This document shows positions 1 to 8,169 of a DNA stretch of 38,852 bases, in pieces. Source of the DNA: Paracraurococcus sp049315625 (lineage in GTDB: Bacteria; Pseudomonadota; Alphaproteobacteria; Acetobacterales; Acetobacteraceae); assembly GCA_049315625.1 (NCBI GenBank), contig JBMOJU010000007.1, forward strand, positions 1-38,852, in the 5' to 3' direction. The notes beneath the pieces are model-generated. The model made no database searches. It was not told where the DNA came from and worked only from the letters and a program-made list of their open reading frames with translations. The position numbers were made by a program, and so were the translations under genes. Numbering within the stretch: position 1 is the stretch's first letter; each line of letters opens with the position of its first letter.

Positions 1-113
1 CCGGCGACATGCGGCGCGGCCAGTCGCTGGTGGTCTGGGCGATCCGCGAAGGCCGGCAATGCGCCCGCGCGGTGGACGAATTCCTGATGGGGACCAGCAG
101 CCTGCCGCGCTGA
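1..113 (+). CDS. gltD: Glutamate synthase small subunit, C-terminal end (partial)
   Basis: Only the last 36 codons are present, read in the frame that starts at base 3 and stops with TGA at 111-113. The peptide (GDMRRGQSLVVWAIREGR, then QCARAVDEFLMG) is the typical end of the NADPH-dependent small (beta) subunit of glutamate synthase, where the GD and RRGQSLVVWAI stretch belongs to the second dinucleotide-binding fold. The subunit passes electrons from NADPH to the large GltB subunit for glutamate formation from glutamine and 2-oxoglutarate. The call rests on recognising this tail; related GltD-like oxidoreductases share it, and the body of the gene lies outside the window. Confidence 0.82.
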   Translation, partial: GDMRRGQSLVVWAIREGRQCARAVDEFLMGTSSLPR

Positions 114-140
114 GTGGCGGCGAGGAAAAGTAAGGCCGGG

Positions 141-175
141 GAGGAGGTATCCTCCCTGGACCCTCCTCTATTTTT
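141..175 (+). terminator. Probable intrinsic terminator after gltD
   Basis: A perfect 7-bp stem (GAGGAGG at 141-147 with CCTCCTC at 162-168) with a 14-nt loop is followed by TATTTTT at 169-175. This is one of the few places in the window with a real T-run, and it sits 28 bases after the gltD stop and about 105 bases before the next start. The stem is short, so the strength is uncertain. Confidence 0.5.
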
Positions 176-279
176 CCGAGTCCGGCGTCCGCCGCGTGGG
201 ACGTGCGGGGCTCAGCCGCGGGTCTTGCGTGCGCGGCGACGATCCTGGCCTACTCCTGGCAAAACCGGAGGAAACCAGC

Positions 280-1362
280 ATGCGCGCCGCCGTCTTCCGC
301 CAGGGCGACTTCGTCGTCGACACCATCCCCGATCCCGTCCTCGGCGAAGGCCAGGTGCTGGTCCGCACCCGCGCCTGCGGCATCTGCGGCTCCGACCTGC
401 ACGCGGCGAAATACGCCGACTCCTTCGCCGCGCTGTCGCGGCGCTCCGGCGGCCGCTTCGGCATGGCCGCCGACCGCGACATCGTCTTCGGCCATGAATT
501 CGTCGGCGAGGTCGTCGCCAACGGCCCGGGCACCGAGGGCCGCTTCGCGCCGGGGACGCTCGTCACCTCCATGCCGCTGACCATCGCCGGGCAGCAGGTG
601 CAGGGCGTCGGCTACAACCCGGACGTCGCCGGCGCCTTCGCCGAATACCTGCCGCTGGCCGAGCGCATGCTGCTGCCGCTGCCGGCCGGCATGGACCCCG
701 ACCATGCCGCGCTGGTCGAGCCGATGGCGGTCGGCGTGCATGCGGTGGCCTTCGCCCGCAGCACGCCGGACGACGTGGCGCTGGTGATCGGCTGCGGCCC
801 GACCGGGCTGGCGGTGATCGCCGCGCTGAAGCTGCAGGGCATCGGCCCGATCATCGCATCGGATTTCTCCCCGGCGCGGCGGGCGCTGGCGGCGCGGATG
901 GGCGCCGACATCGTCATCGATCCCGCCGCCGCCTCGCCCTATGCGGCGCTCGAACAGGCCGCCACGCCGGCCGGGTTCGATCCAGGCCGCTACGCGCAGC
1001 TGCTCGGCCTGTCGCCGGCGCGGCGTCCCGCGGTGGTCTTCGAATGCGTCGGCATGCCCGGCGTCATGGCGCAGATCTTCGAGCAGGCGCCGGCCGGTGC
1101 CCGCATCGTCATCGTCGGCGTCTGCATGGAAGCCGACCGCTTCGAGCCCTTTTTCGGCATCCTCAAGCAGCTCAGCGTGCAATTCGTGCTGGGCTACACC
1201 GCGGCGGAATTCGCCGCGACGCTCGGCCATATCGGCGCCGGGCGGATCGACGTGGCGCCGCTGATCACCGGCCGGGTCGGGCTGGACGGCGTACGCCAGG
1301 CCTTCCTCGACCTGGCCAGCCCGGAGGTCCACGCCAAGGTGCTGGTCGAGCCGTGGCGCTAG
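280..1362 (+). CDS. Zinc-dependent MDR alcohol dehydrogenase-like protein
   Basis: 360 residues of the medium-chain dehydrogenase/reductase family, which oxidises alcohols or reduces carbonyls with NAD(P). The N-terminal GroES-like domain has the CGICGSDLH motif (catalytic zinc ligand C36), GHE at 71-73 (ligand H72, E73) and VEPMAVGVHA further on. The Rossmann fold starts at the GCGPTG motif. The four-cysteine lobe that binds structural zinc in classical members is absent: after GHEFVGEV the chain runs through a region without clustered cysteines. The ATG at 280 was chosen because a strong GGAGGAAA lies about 7 bases upstream; an in-frame extension to 196 has no such site. The substrate cannot be told from sequence. 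It is a single-gene unit between two terminator-like hairpins. Confidence 0.85.
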   Translation: MRAAVFRQGDFVVDTIPDPVLGEGQVLVRTRACGICGSDLHAAKYADSFAALSRRSGGRFGMAADRDIVFGHEFVGEVVANGPGTEGRFAPGTLVTSMPLTIAGQQVQGVGYNPDVAGAFAEYLPLAERMLLPLPAGMDPDHAALVEPMAVGVHAVAFARSTPDDVALVIGCGPTGLAVIAALKLQGIGPIIASDFSPARRALAARMGADIVIDPAAASPYAALEQAATPAGFDPGRYAQLLGLSPARRPAVVFECVGMPGVMAQIFEQAPAGARIVIVGVCMEADRFEPFFGILKQLSVQFVLGYTAAEFAATLGHIGAGRIDVAPLITGRVGLDGVRQAFLDLASPEVHAKVLVEPWR

Positions 1363-1402
1363 AGTGACGGGCCGAAGAATCGGTTCGGCCCGTCACTCCA
1401 GC
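1358..1402 (+). terminator. Long hairpin containing the dehydrogenase stop codon
   Basis: A perfect 15-bp inverted repeat (1362-1376 with 1384-1398, 7-nt loop) extends by three more pairs beyond one A-C mismatch, so the stem reaches 1358-1402. The TAG stop of the dehydrogenase (1360-1362) lies inside the left arm. It is followed by CTCGTTGTTTGC, a weak T-rich tail. It probably ends transcription of the dehydrogenase and may also serve the convergent gene at 1468. Its outer sequence resembles the hairpin at 38684-38729. Confidence 0.6.
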
Positions 1403-1467
1403 TCGTTGTTTGCAAAGCAGAGTCACGCCTTCAGGCAAGTCTGCCTTCCGGCGATCTGCTTCGAGGT

Positions 1468-2442
1468 TCAATCCACCTTGAAGCCGCTTTTCTCCACCAC
1501 CGGCCGCCAGCGCTCGATATCCTCGGCGAGGATGCGGCCGAGCTCGGCCGGGGTGGAAACCTCGGGCTCCAGCCCGATCGTCATGAGCTGCGCCTTCACC
1601 TCCGGCTCCAGCGTCGCCGCCGCCAGCTCGTCGCGCAGCGCCGCGACCACCGGCGCCGGCGTGCCGGCGGGGGCGAAGAAGGCGTAGAAGCCGAAGCTCG
1701 CCTGGTCCGGGTGGCCGAGATCGGCGATGGTCGGGATGTCCGGCGTGGTCGCGCCGCGCTTCGGGCCGGATGTCAGCACGATGCGCAGCTTGCCGTCCTT
1801 GTGGTGGGTCAGGAAGTCGGAGACGCCGCCGCAGCCCGCCTTGATGTGCCCGGCCGCCAGGTCGGCGATCACCGGCGCCGCGCCGCGGTACCCCACCGGC
1901 TCCAGCTCCAGCCCGAAGGCGCCGCCGAGCTGCAGGCCGAAGAAATGGGTCGAGGAGCCGAGCGCGGTGCTGCCGAAGCTGCCGCGCCGCTGGTCCGCCT
2001 TCACCCAGGCGACGTAGTCCTGGAAGGTCGAGAAAGGCAGGCTCGGCGACAGCACCCAGCAGGTCTGCACCATGCCGGTCATGGTGATCGGCGCGAAATC
2101 GGTGCGCGGGTCCCAGGGCAGCTTGCGGAAGGTCAGCACCGGCTGGACGGTGGACGCGCTGGGGGCGAAGAGCAGCGTCGTGCCGTCCGGCGTCGCATGC
2201 TTCAGCGCCTCGCAGGCCAGGGTGCCGCTGGCGCCGACCCGGTTCTCGATGACGACGTTCTTCAGCGCCCCGCGCTTGCGCAGCGTCTCGGCGATGACGC
2301 GGCCCATCACGTCGGTGCCGCCGCCGGGCGGGAAGCCGACCAGCACGCGCACCAGCCCCTGCGGCAGGGAGGCGCGGGCGATGGCGGGCGCGGCGAGCAG
2401 CGCGCCGCCGGCGCGCAGCAGGGTTCGGCGTGGCAGGCGCAT
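1468..2442 (-). CDS. Bug/TctC-family tripartite tricarboxylate transporter binding protein
   Basis: 324 residues. The protein begins with a basic stretch and a hydrophobic signal (MRLPRRTLLRAGGALLAAPA, cleavage near ARA-S), suggesting Tat or Sec export to the periplasm. The mature part has the family landmarks: VLVGFPPGGGTDVMGR, an ENRVGASGTLA segment, and YRGAAPVIADLAAGHIKA in the second lobe. Family members bind carboxylates or other small acids for a TctA/TctB-type permease or for signalling. No permease subunit is encoded nearby. The start is supported by GGGAGGAAA just upstream. It is the first of three such proteins in this window. The ligand is unknown. Confidence 0.9.
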   Translation of the reverse strand: MRLPRRTLLRAGGALLAAPAIARASLPQGLVRVLVGFPPGGGTDVMGRVIAETLRKRGALKNVVIENRVGASGTLACEALKHATPDGTTLLFAPSASTVQPVLTFRKLPWDPRTDFAPITMTGMVQTCWVLSPSLPFSTFQDYVAWVKADQRRGSFGSTALGSSTHFFGLQLGGAFGLELEPVGYRGAAPVIADLAAGHIKAGCGGVSDFLTHHKDGKLRIVLTSGPKRGATTPDIPTIADLGHPDQASFGFYAFFAPAGTPAPVVAALRDELAAATLEPEVKAQLMTIGLEPEVSTPAELGRILAEDIERWRPVVEKSGFKVD

Positions 2443-2528
2443 GGGTTTCCTCCCGCGGGGATCGGTGTTGCGCGGCCGGTCCTGCGTGGGACAGCCGGGT
2501 TTCCTGGACCGGCCAAGGCTGCGGTGCG

Positions 2529-2555
2529 CAGCGGCGGGCTGTCAATCCGCCGCTG
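2529..2555. other. Inverted repeat in the divergent region
   Basis: CAGCGGCGG at 2529-2537 and CCGCCGCTG at 2547-2555 form a perfect 9-bp inverted repeat with a 9-nt spacer, in the 223-base region between the divergent Bug protein and the histidine kinase. It could be an operator or just GC-rich chance. Apart from this I see no clear promoter in 2443-2665. Confidence 0.25.
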
Positions 2556-2665
2556 CCGCTGCCGAATCGTGGGACGATATCGCGTCATCGCGGCGAACGC
2601 CGGGGGCGATGCCCCGTTGAGGCGCCATCGCAGACGAGATGCCGCCGTGAACCAGGTCCCGTGCC

Positions 2666-4435
2666 GTGCATGAGCCAGGGCCGGGTATGCCATCCCGTCC
2701 GGATGCCGATGGAGGTGGCCCGCCGGATGTGACGCCGGAGGCGCTGGCCGAAAGCAACGCGGCGCTGCGGGCGGCCAACCAGGCGCTCGAGGCCCGGGTG
2801 GCGGAGGGCATGGCGGCGCTGACGGCGCTGACCCGGACGCTGCGCGACAACGAGGAGCAGCTGCGCCTGGCGCAGCGCCATACCGGCGCCGGGACCTGGG
2901 ACTGGGACATCCGGGCCGGCAGCGTCACCTGGTCGCCGGAATACGTCGCGTTGCAGGGGCTGGACCCGACGCAGGGCGCGACCGGCCATGATGCCTGGCT
3001 GCAGGCCGTGCTGCCGGCGGATCGCGCCGCGGCGGAAGCCGCCGTGCAGGCCTGCCTGCTGCGCCGCGACCCGGATTTCCGCGTGGAATACCGCATCGAG
3101 CACCCGCAGCGCGGCGAACGCTGGCTCGCGGCGCGCGGCCGGCTGGTCTGCGACGACCACGGCGACCCGGTGCGGCTGATCGGCCTGACCATCGACATCA
3201 CCGACCGCAAGCGCGCCGAATTGGCGATCGCCGCGGGCAACGTCACCCTGCGCCGCGAGGTGGAGGAGGAGGCGCGCGCCCGCGAGGCGGCGCAGGCGCG
3301 GCTGTTCCAGACCCTGAAGCTGGAAGCGCTGGGGCAGCTCACCGGCGGCGTCGCGCACGACTTCAACAACCTGCTGTCGGTCATCACCAACGGCGTCGCG
3401 CTGCTGAAGCGCGGGGCGTCGGAGGCGCGGCGCGCCAGGCTGCTGGATGCGATGGACCAGGCGGCGCATCGCGGCGCCGACCTGACCCGCCGGCTGCTGA
3501 GCTTCGCCCGTCGCCAGGCGCTGCGGCCGGAGCCGCTGGATATTCGCGCCTGGCTGGAGGATACGCGCGAGTTGATGTCGCGCGCGCTGCGCGGTGACAT
3601 CACCATCGAGATCGACGCCGCCGCCGGGCTGTGGTGGGCGCGGGTCGATCCGGGGGAGCTGGAACTCGCGGTGCTGAATCTCGGCGTGAATGCGCGCGAT
3701 GCCATGCCGCGCGGCGGGCTGCTGCGGCTCTGCGCCAGCAATGTCGAGCTGGACGCGCTGACCGATCCGGACCGGCTCGGCGGCGCCTTCGTCCGGCTCG
3801 CGGTCTGCGATTCCGGCACGGGCATGCCGCCGGAGGTGCTGGCGCGGGTGTTCGAGCCCTTCTTCTCGACCAAGGATGTCGGCCAGGGCACCGGGCTCGG
3901 CCTGGCCCAGGTCTATGGCTTCGCCCGGCAGAGCGGCGGCGCGGCGCGGGTCGCCAGCCGGCTCGGCGAGGGCACCACCGTCACCCTGCTGCTGCCGCGC
4001 GCGGCGCCGACGCCGCTGCCCGGCGCGCCGCCGCCCCCGCCGCCGGCGAACCTCCAGGCCTCCGGACCGCTGCGCCTGCTGCTGGTGGAGGATGACGACG
4101 CGGTGGCGGAACTCACCGGCGAGACGCTGCGGCATCTCGGCCATGCCGTCTCCCGCGTCGCCAGCGGGCCGGCGGCGCTGCGGGCGCTGGCGGCGGGGCT
4201 GGCGGTGGACCTCGTGCTGACCGACGTCGTCATGACCGGCGGGCAGGATGGGCTGGACCTGGCGAAGCAGCTCGGCGCGGACCGTCCGGGCCTGCCGATC
4301 CTGCTCTACAGCGGCTATGGCGGCGCGCCGGAGCGGGTGGCCGCCGCCGGCCTGCCGCTGCTGCGCAAGCCCTTCTCGCTGGAGGAATTGCGCCGCGCCC
4401 TGGATGCGGCCGGCGCAACGGCGGGGCGGCGCTGA
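2666..4435 (+). CDS. Hybrid PAS sensor histidine kinase with C-terminal receiver
   Basis: 589 residues from a GTG start; an ATG at 2687 is an alternative and neither has a strong ribosome site. Order of parts: a helical, probably coiled-coil segment (about 25-65), a PAS fold (about 70-190, with TWDWDIRAG and ending in IDITDRKRAE), the phosphoacceptor H-box GGVAHDFNN (H231), the ATPase core with N342 in the N-box, DSGTGMP and a GTGLGL lid, a proline-rich linker, and a receiver domain with acidic VEDDD and phosphoacceptor D520. No transmembrane segment is visible, so it should be a soluble sensor. Kinases of this layout pass phosphate to a separate regulator through the internal receiver, or the receiver feeds back on the kinase. 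No partner regulator lies nearby, and the signal is unknown. Confidence 0.9.
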   Translation: MHEPGPGMPSRPDADGGGPPDVTPEALAESNAALRAANQALEARVAEGMAALTALTRTLRDNEEQLRLAQRHTGAGTWDWDIRAGSVTWSPEYVALQGLDPTQGATGHDAWLQAVLPADRAAAEAAVQACLLRRDPDFRVEYRIEHPQRGERWLAARGRLVCDDHGDPVRLIGLTIDITDRKRAELAIAAGNVTLRREVEEEARAREAAQARLFQTLKLEALGQLTGGVAHDFNNLLSVITNGVALLKRGASEARRARLLDAMDQAAHRGADLTRRLLSFARRQALRPEPLDIRAWLEDTRELMSRALRGDITIEIDAAAGLWWARVDPGELELAVLNLGVNARDAMPRGGLLRLCASNVELDALTDPDRLGGAFVRLAVCDSGTGMPPEVLARVFEPFFSTKDVGQGTGLGLAQVYGFARQSGGAARVASRLGEGTTVTLLLPRAAPTPLPGAPPPPPPANLQASGPLRLLLVEDDDAVAELTGETLRHLGHAVSRVASGPAALRALAAGLAVDLVLTDVVMTGGQDGLDLAKQLGADRPGLPILLYSGYGGAPERVAAAGLPLLRKPFSLEELRRALDAAGATAGRR

Positions 4436-4446
4436 CGCCGCCCCGC
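4421..4446. terminator. Perfect hairpin at the convergent junction
   Basis: GCGGGGCGGCG (4421-4431) pairs perfectly with CGCCGCCCCGC (4436-4446); the four-base loop CTGA holds part of the kinase stop codon (TGA 4433-4435). The stop of convergent glgX is at 4452. There is no T-run, so this is either a bidirectional, uridine-poor terminator or a transcript-end stabiliser. Confidence 0.5.
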
Positions 4447-4451
4447 CGGCA

Positions 4452-6689
4452 TCAGGTCTCGGCGCCCGGCAAGGGCGGCGGCGCGGTACCGGCCAGCAGC
4501 GCCGCCCGCGCCGCGGCCAGGATCGCCCCGCCGCCGCGTTCCGGCCGCAGCACGAAGAGCAGCAGCGAACGGCCGGTCACCATGTATGGGTGGCCGAATT
4601 CGAAGGGCTCCGGCTCCTCCAGCTCCGGCCGGTTGGTATCGACCAGCAGCAGCCAGCGCTGCCCGGCCGGCGGCTCCGGCAGCTCGAACTCCACCACGTC
4701 GTGATGCGCGTTCAGCACCTGCAGCAGGGTGGCGTCGGCGGCCGGGCGGCGGATGCCGGTCGCCTGGGCCCTTCCGTCCAGCAGCACGCCGAAGCAGCGC
4801 GTATTGGGGTCGCTCCAATGCTCCGGGTCCATCTCCGACCCGTCGGGGCAGAGCCAGGTGGCGTCCTTGGCGCCGGCGACCTCGTCATGCGCGCCGGTCA
4901 GGAAGCGGGCGCGGCGCAGCACGGCGAAGCCCTGGCGCAGCGCGATCAGCTTGCGGGCGAAGGCGGCCAGCCCCTGCCCGGCCGCGTCGATGCCGTTCCA
5001 GTCCACCCAGTTGAGCGCGTTGTCCTGGCAATAGGTGTTGTTGTTCCCCTGCTGGGTGCGGCCGAACTCGTCGCCGGCCAGCAGCATCGGGGTACCCTGC
5101 GCCAGCAGCAGCGTCGCCAGCATGTTGCGCTTCTGGCGTTCCCGCAGTTCGTGGATCTCCGGGTCGTCGGTCGGACCCTCGACGCCGTGGTTCCAGGACA
5201 GGTTGTGCGAATGGCCGTCGCGGTTGTCCTCGCCGTTGGCCGCGTTGTGCTTCTCGTCGTAGGAGACGAGGTCGTTCAGCGTGAAGCCGTCATGCGCCGC
5301 GATGAAGTTCACGCTGGCCCAGGGCTTGCGGCCGCGGCGGTTGAATTTGTCGCCTGATGCCGTCAGGCGCGACGCAAGCTCCGCCGCCTGGCCCTCGTCG
5401 CCCTTCCAGAAGGCGCGGACGGTGTCGCGGAAGCGGTCGTTCCATTCCGCCCAGCCCGGCGGGAAGCCGCCGACCTGGTAGCCGCCGGGGCCGATATCCC
5501 AGGGCTCGGCGATCAGCTTGGCGCGCGACAGCACCGGATCCTGCCGGCAGGTGTCGAGGAAGCCGCCGCCCTCGTCGAAGCCATAGGGCTCCCGGCCGAG
5601 GATGGTGGCGAGGTCGAAGCGGAAGCCATCGACCCGCATCTCGGTCGCCCAGTAGCGCAGGCTGTCGGTCACCAGCTGCAGCACGCGGGGATGCGACAGG
5701 TTGAGCGTGTTCCCGGTGCCGGTGTCGTTGATGTAGTAGCGCGGCGTGTCCAGCAGCCGGTAGTAGCTGGCATTGTCGATGCCCTTGAACGACAGGGTCG
5801 GGCCCTTCTCGTTGCCCTCGGCGGTGTGGTTGTAGACGACGTCGAGGATGACCTCGAGGTTCGCGTCGTGCAGCCGCGCCACCATCTCCTTGAATTCCGA
5901 GAAGGCGAAGGCCTGGTTGCGGGCGTAGCGCCGGGCCGGGGCGAAGAAGCTGATGGTGTTGTAGCCCCAGTAGTTGGTCAGCCCCTTGTCCAGCAGCATG
6001 CTGTCGTTGACGAAGCTGTGGATCGGCAGCAGCTCGACCGAGGTGACGCCGAGGCCGCGCAGGTAGGCGATCACCTCGGCCGAGGCGAGGCCGTCATAGG
6101 TGCCGCGCATCTCCTCCGGCAGGCCGGGATGCAGCCTGGTGAAGCCCTTCACATGGGTCTCGTAGAAGATGGTGCGCTCCCAGGGGACCTGCGGGCTGCG
6201 TTCGCGGCCCCAGGTGAAGGCCGGGTCGATGACCCGGCAGCGCGGCATGTGATCGCCGCTGTCGCGGGTATCGAAGGTCAGGTCGTCGCCGGTCTCCAGC
6301 CTGTAGCCGAACAGCTCCGGCCCCCAGGTCAGGTCGCCGACGATGGCGCGGGCATAGGGGTCGAGCAGCAGCTTGTTCGGGTTGAAGCGGTGCCCCGCCT
6401 CCGGCTCGTAGGGCCCGTGCACGCGGTAGCCGTAGATCGTGCCGGGGCGGGCTTCCGGCAGGTAGCCGTGCCAGACCTCATCGGTGTATTCGGGCAGTTC
6501 GAGCCGTTCCAGCTCCCGCTCGCCGGCATCGTCGAACAGGCACAGCTCGACCTTCGTGGCGTGGGCGGAGAACAGGGCGAAATTCACCCCCAACCCGTCC
6601 CAGTTGGCGCCCAGCGGAAAGGGCGAGCCTTCCCGGATGCGGGTCCGCCGCAGCAGCCGCGACTTTCCGATCTCCGTTCGCGCATCCAT
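4452..6689 (-). CDS. glgX: Glycogen debranching enzyme GlgX
   Basis: 745 residues, close to the usual 650-750 for GlgX and TreX. It is a cytoplasmic isoamylase-type glycoside hydrolase (GH13) that removes short alpha-1,6 branches from phosphorylase-trimmed glycogen. An N-terminal carbohydrate-binding fold (PFPLGANWDGLGVNFALFS) precedes the TIM barrel. Catalytic residues are visible: nucleophile D359 in VDGFRFDLA, acid E395 in LIAEPWD, and D467 in AAHDGFTLNDLVSYDEKHN. The spacing among the three is close to what I recall for the E. coli enzyme. The ATG has GGAGGGGT upstream. No other glycogen gene (glgB, glgC, glgA, glgP) is next to it. It is transcribed in the same direction as pcaHG upstream, with 87 bases between. 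Confidence 0.95.
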   Translation of the reverse strand: MDARTEIGKSRLLRRTRIREGSPFPLGANWDGLGVNFALFSAHATKVELCLFDDAGERELERLELPEYTDEVWHGYLPEARPGTIYGYRVHGPYEPEAGHRFNPNKLLLDPYARAIVGDLTWGPELFGYRLETGDDLTFDTRDSGDHMPRCRVIDPAFTWGRERSPQVPWERTIFYETHVKGFTRLHPGLPEEMRGTYDGLASAEVIAYLRGLGVTSVELLPIHSFVNDSMLLDKGLTNYWGYNTISFFAPARRYARNQAFAFSEFKEMVARLHDANLEVILDVVYNHTAEGNEKGPTLSFKGIDNASYYRLLDTPRYYINDTGTGNTLNLSHPRVLQLVTDSLRYWATEMRVDGFRFDLATILGREPYGFDEGGGFLDTCRQDPVLSRAKLIAEPWDIGPGGYQVGGFPPGWAEWNDRFRDTVRAFWKGDEGQAAELASRLTASGDKFNRRGRKPWASVNFIAAHDGFTLNDLVSYDEKHNAANGEDNRDGHSHNLSWNHGVEGPTDDPEIHELRERQKRNMLATLLLAQGTPMLLAGDEFGRTQQGNNNTYCQDNALNWVDWNGIDAAGQGLAAFARKLIALRQGFAVLRRARFLTGAHDEVAGAKDATWLCPDGSEMDPEHWSDPNTRCFGVLLDGRAQATGIRRPAADATLLQVLNAHHDVVEFELPEPPAGQRWLLLVDTNRPELEEPEPFEFGHPYMVTGRSLLLFVLRPERGGGAILAAARAALLAGTAPPPLPGAET

Positions 6690-6776
6690 CGACTAGACCC
6701 CTCCGGCTTTGCCGCGTCACAACAAGGCCGGGGCGCTTTCGTTTCCGCGCCGCTGTGGGGAAAGACGCGGGGGAGG

Positions 6777-7373
6777 CTACTCCTCGAAGAAGGGCGTCTC
6801 CTCCGCCGCCGTGCCGCGCAGCCGCAGGTCGAAGCGGAAGGCGCGCAGCCCGTCCACCTCCCCATCCGGCAGCGCCACCAGCCGCGCCCGCCGTGCCGGC
6901 GGCACCAGGGACAGCGCCGGGTCGGCCGCATTGGCGGCGGCAAAATCGGCGAAGAACACCGTCGTCGCCAGCATGCGCATGAGGCCGGAGGCCATCACCA
7001 CGATGTCGACATGCGGCGCGCGCCGCCCCGCCGCCTCCGCGAAGCCGCCCGGCAGGACGCTGCGGAACTCGTAGTGCCCCGCGGCATCCGTCCAGGCCCG
7101 GCCCCAGCCGAGGAAATCCGGATCGGCCAGTGCCGCCTCCGGGTCCGCCGGGTGGTTGAAACGGCCGGCGGCATCGGCCTGCCAGGCTTCCAGGATGGCG
7201 TTGACGCAGGGCACGCCGCCCTCCCGCGTCACCGTGCCGCGCAGGATGATGCGCTCGCCGCGCGCGGTCGGCGCCGCATCGGGCGTCACCCGCGCCAGGT
7301 CGTTGTCGCCGGGGCGGAAGAAGGTCTGCGGGAAGAAGGGGCCGATGGTGTGGGCGGAGGTGGGGCGGCGCAT
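6777..7373 (-). CDS. pcaG: Protocatechuate 3,4-dioxygenase alpha subunit
   Basis: 198 residues, the usual size. Together with PcaH it forms the iron enzyme that opens protocatechuate between the two hydroxyls to beta-carboxymuconate. The N-terminus (PTSAHTIGPFFPQ) is typical of alpha subunits, and the intradiol core follows (ILEAWQADAAGRF, later YEFRSVLPGGF). It lacks the iron-binding tyrosines and histidines of the beta chain, as expected. The ATG at 7373 overlaps the pcaH stop in TGATG, so translation is coupled; a GTG one codon earlier is possible but less likely. pcaB, pcaC, pcaD and pcaQ are not adjacent, so the rest of the pathway must lie elsewhere. Confidence 0.93.
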   Translation of the reverse strand: MRRPTSAHTIGPFFPQTFFRPGDNDLARVTPDAAPTARGERIILRGTVTREGGVPCVNAILEAWQADAAGRFNHPADPEAALADPDFLGWGRAWTDAAGHYEFRSVLPGGFAEAAGRRAPHVDIVVMASGLMRMLATTVFFADFAAANAADPALSLVPPARRARLVALPDGEVDGLRAFRFDLRLRGTAAEETPFFEE

Positions 7374-8089
7374 CACGGCAGCTCCGGCGTCGCGGCCCGG
7401 CCGCGCAGCACGATGTCATGGGTGTAGCCGAGCCAGCCGAGCCCGACCTCGATGGGCGGGATCGGCTGCGCCACCAGCCTGTCCCGCGCCGCCGCATCGG
7501 GCACCGACATGAAAATCCGGTCGAGCGGGTTCAGCGGGTCGCCGGGGAAGTACATCTGCGTCACCAGGCGGTTCAGCGTCGCCGGGCCGAGCACGGAGAA
7601 ATGCACATGCGGCGGCCGCCACCAGGCGCCGGGCGCCGGCACCGGATAGGCGCCGGGCCGGATGGTGAAGAAGCCGTAGCGGCCTTCGTCATCGGTGCGG
7701 ATGCGGCCATTGCCGATGAAATTCGGGTCGAGCGGCGCGTCGCGCTGGTCGTTCGAGTGGAAGTAGCGGCCGGCGGCATTGGCCTGCCACAACTCCACCA
7801 CCGCGCCGCGCACCGGCCGGGCGTCCTCGTCCAGGATGCGGCCGGCGATGTGGATGAGCTGGCCCATGGCGAGCCGGCCCGGCGCGATGACGGCCAGGTT
7901 GTCGTCGCCGCAGGGCAGCTTGCGCGCCAGGTCCACCGGGCCGGTCACCTCGGTCCGCAGGGCGGGCCGGCGGATCGCCGGCTGGGCCGGGGTATGGCTG
8001 AAGGTGTTGGTGTAGCCCTCGATCGGCACGGCGGGCTGGATGCCGGCGGGCCAGGGGTCGAAGCGGTCGGGCAGCGCGGCGCCGTCCAT
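7373..8089 (-). CDS. pcaH: Protocatechuate 3,4-dioxygenase beta subunit
   Basis: 238 residues. This is the catalytic, non-heme Fe(III)-binding chain of the intradiol dioxygenase. All expected ligands are present at the spacing of the Pseudomonas enzyme: Y109 (AAGRYFH), Y148 (RPGAYP), H161 and H163 (RPPHVHF), and the active-site arginine R158. The intradiol signature from LIHIAGRILDEDARPVRGA to VVELWQANAAGRY is intact. AAGGGAGGA lies upstream of the ATG. The gene is first in a two-gene operon with pcaG and is divergent from the hydrolase at 8170 across an 80-base region that holds a 12-bp palindrome. Confidence 0.95.
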   Translation of the reverse strand: MDGAALPDRFDPWPAGIQPAVPIEGYTNTFSHTPAQPAIRRPALRTEVTGPVDLARKLPCGDDNLAVIAPGRLAMGQLIHIAGRILDEDARPVRGAVVELWQANAAGRYFHSNDQRDAPLDPNFIGNGRIRTDDEGRYGFFTIRPGAYPVPAPGAWWRPPHVHFSVLGPATLNRLVTQMYFPGDPLNPLDRIFMSVPDAAARDRLVAQPIPPIEVGLGWLGYTHDIVLRGRAATPELP

Positions 8090-8146
8090 CGGTCGGGTCC
8101 TCCCTTTTGTCGTAACCTAGCGCGTGCCGGGGCGGCGCGGGATAGT

Positions 8147-8158
8147 CCGTTGCAACGG
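8147..8158. promoter_or_regulatory. Palindrome CCGTTGCAACGG in the pcaH/hydrolase divergent region
   Basis: A perfect 12-bp palindrome lies 58 bases upstream of pcaH and 11 bases upstream of the divergent hydrolase start. Its central TTGCAA type is common in operators. It could bind a regulator of either gene. It also lies next to GGGGGAG, the likely ribosome site of the hydrolase. Low certainty. Confidence 0.3.
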
Positions 8159-8169
8159 GGGAGACGCGG

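Noticed and set aside
5691..7427. 578-codon plus-strand frame across glgX and pcaG
   Set aside because: It lies antisense to two well-supported enzymes and its translation is low-complexity with no recognisable motif.
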